DNA of 5,790 bases, taken from NCBI GenBank assembly GCA_965652545.1, contig CBFGWV010000302.1:1-5790 (forward strand), read 5' to 3'. Under the pieces are notes generated by a model, which made no database searches, was not told the DNA's origin, and saw only the letters and a list, made by a program, of their open reading frames with translations. Each line of letters starts with the position of its first letter. Position 1 is the first letter of the stretch. Position numbers and translations under genes: made by a program. Shown here one piece after another: positions 5,764-5,790 of this stretch. Source of the stretch: CBFGWV01 sp965652545. Lineage in GTDB: Bacteria > Pseudomonadota > Gammaproteobacteria > Competibacterales > Competibacteraceae.

Positions 5764-5790
5764 CAACCGCTCAACCGCTCAACCGCTCAA
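5764..5790. repeat. 8-bp tandem repeat at window edge
   Basis: Three perfect copies of CAACCGCT (5764-5771, 5772-5779, 5780-5787) are followed by CAA of a fourth. The array is cut by the window end, so the copy number is unknown. The unit length is not a multiple of three, so if the array lies in or next to a reading frame, changes in copy number would shift frame or spacing. Confidence 0.9.

Larger units (their letters stand above)
5408..5790. other. Intergenic region without a supported gene
   Basis: These 383 bp run to the window edge. They hold a small hairpin (5494-5511), the REP pair (5548-5690) and the octamer repeat at the end. Open frames crossing it on either strand read through the palindromes and match no family I recognise. 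The promoter of the DUF2277-YCII group should lie in its left part, within about 5410-5540, but no clear -35/-10 pair is visible. Confidence 0.7.

Noticed and set aside
5205..5774. Minus-strand open frame of 189 codons covering the right end
   Set aside because: It overlaps DUF2277 out of frame and translates both REP hairpins; no family resemblance.
5716..5790. Possible plus-strand gene start (ATG at 5716) reading through the octamer array to the edge
   Set aside because: Only 25 codons are visible, there is no properly spaced RBS, and repeat-encoded residues give no support.

Overview
The window is GC-rich, with G or C at most third codon positions, and codes densely on both strands. It looks like the chromosome of a high-GC proteobacterium. 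A gammaproteobacterium is likely, because the cobalamin enzyme, the antiporter and the GTAG-headed REP repeats fit that group, but no gene here fixes the genus. There are no tRNA or rRNA genes, CRISPR arrays, transposase genes or phage genes.

Layout from left to right. (1) The 3' part of a plus-strand cobyrinate a,c-diamide synthase gene (CobB/CbiA, vitamin B12 synthesis) enters from the left edge and stops at 1064. (2) A 230-bp convergent intergenic region (1065-1294) holds two 47-nt copies of a double-hairpin repeat facing each other. (3) A two-gene minus-strand operon runs from 2471 down to 1295: a GTG-started SDR-fold protein that lacks the usual catalytic residues, then, 19 nt on, a small glyoxalase/bleomycin-resistance-like (VOC) protein. 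(4) After a 109-bp divergent intergenic region comes a plus-strand CaCA-type cation antiporter (2581-3624) with one canonical and one degenerate alpha repeat. (5) Its stop codon overlaps, tail to tail, the stop of a minus-strand 2-oxoglutarate/Fe(II) oxygenase (3621-4649). (6) Upstream of the oxygenase on the same strand are a YCII/DGPF-family protein (4743-5129) and a DUF2277 protein (5126-5407), which overlap by ATGA and are probably co-translated. (7) The last 383 bp (5408-5790) contain no supported gene. They hold a REP/BIME-type inverted pair and end in an 8-bp tandem repeat that runs off the window.

The genes do not form one obvious pathway. They look like a cobalamin gene end followed by small, independent housekeeping or accessory units separated by repeats. 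I found no convincing new defence or mobile system. The points most worth a second look are the SDR with all four catalytic positions replaced, the asymmetric antiporter, the two REP-like inverted pairs with compensatory stem changes, and the DGPF-DUF2277 gene pair.
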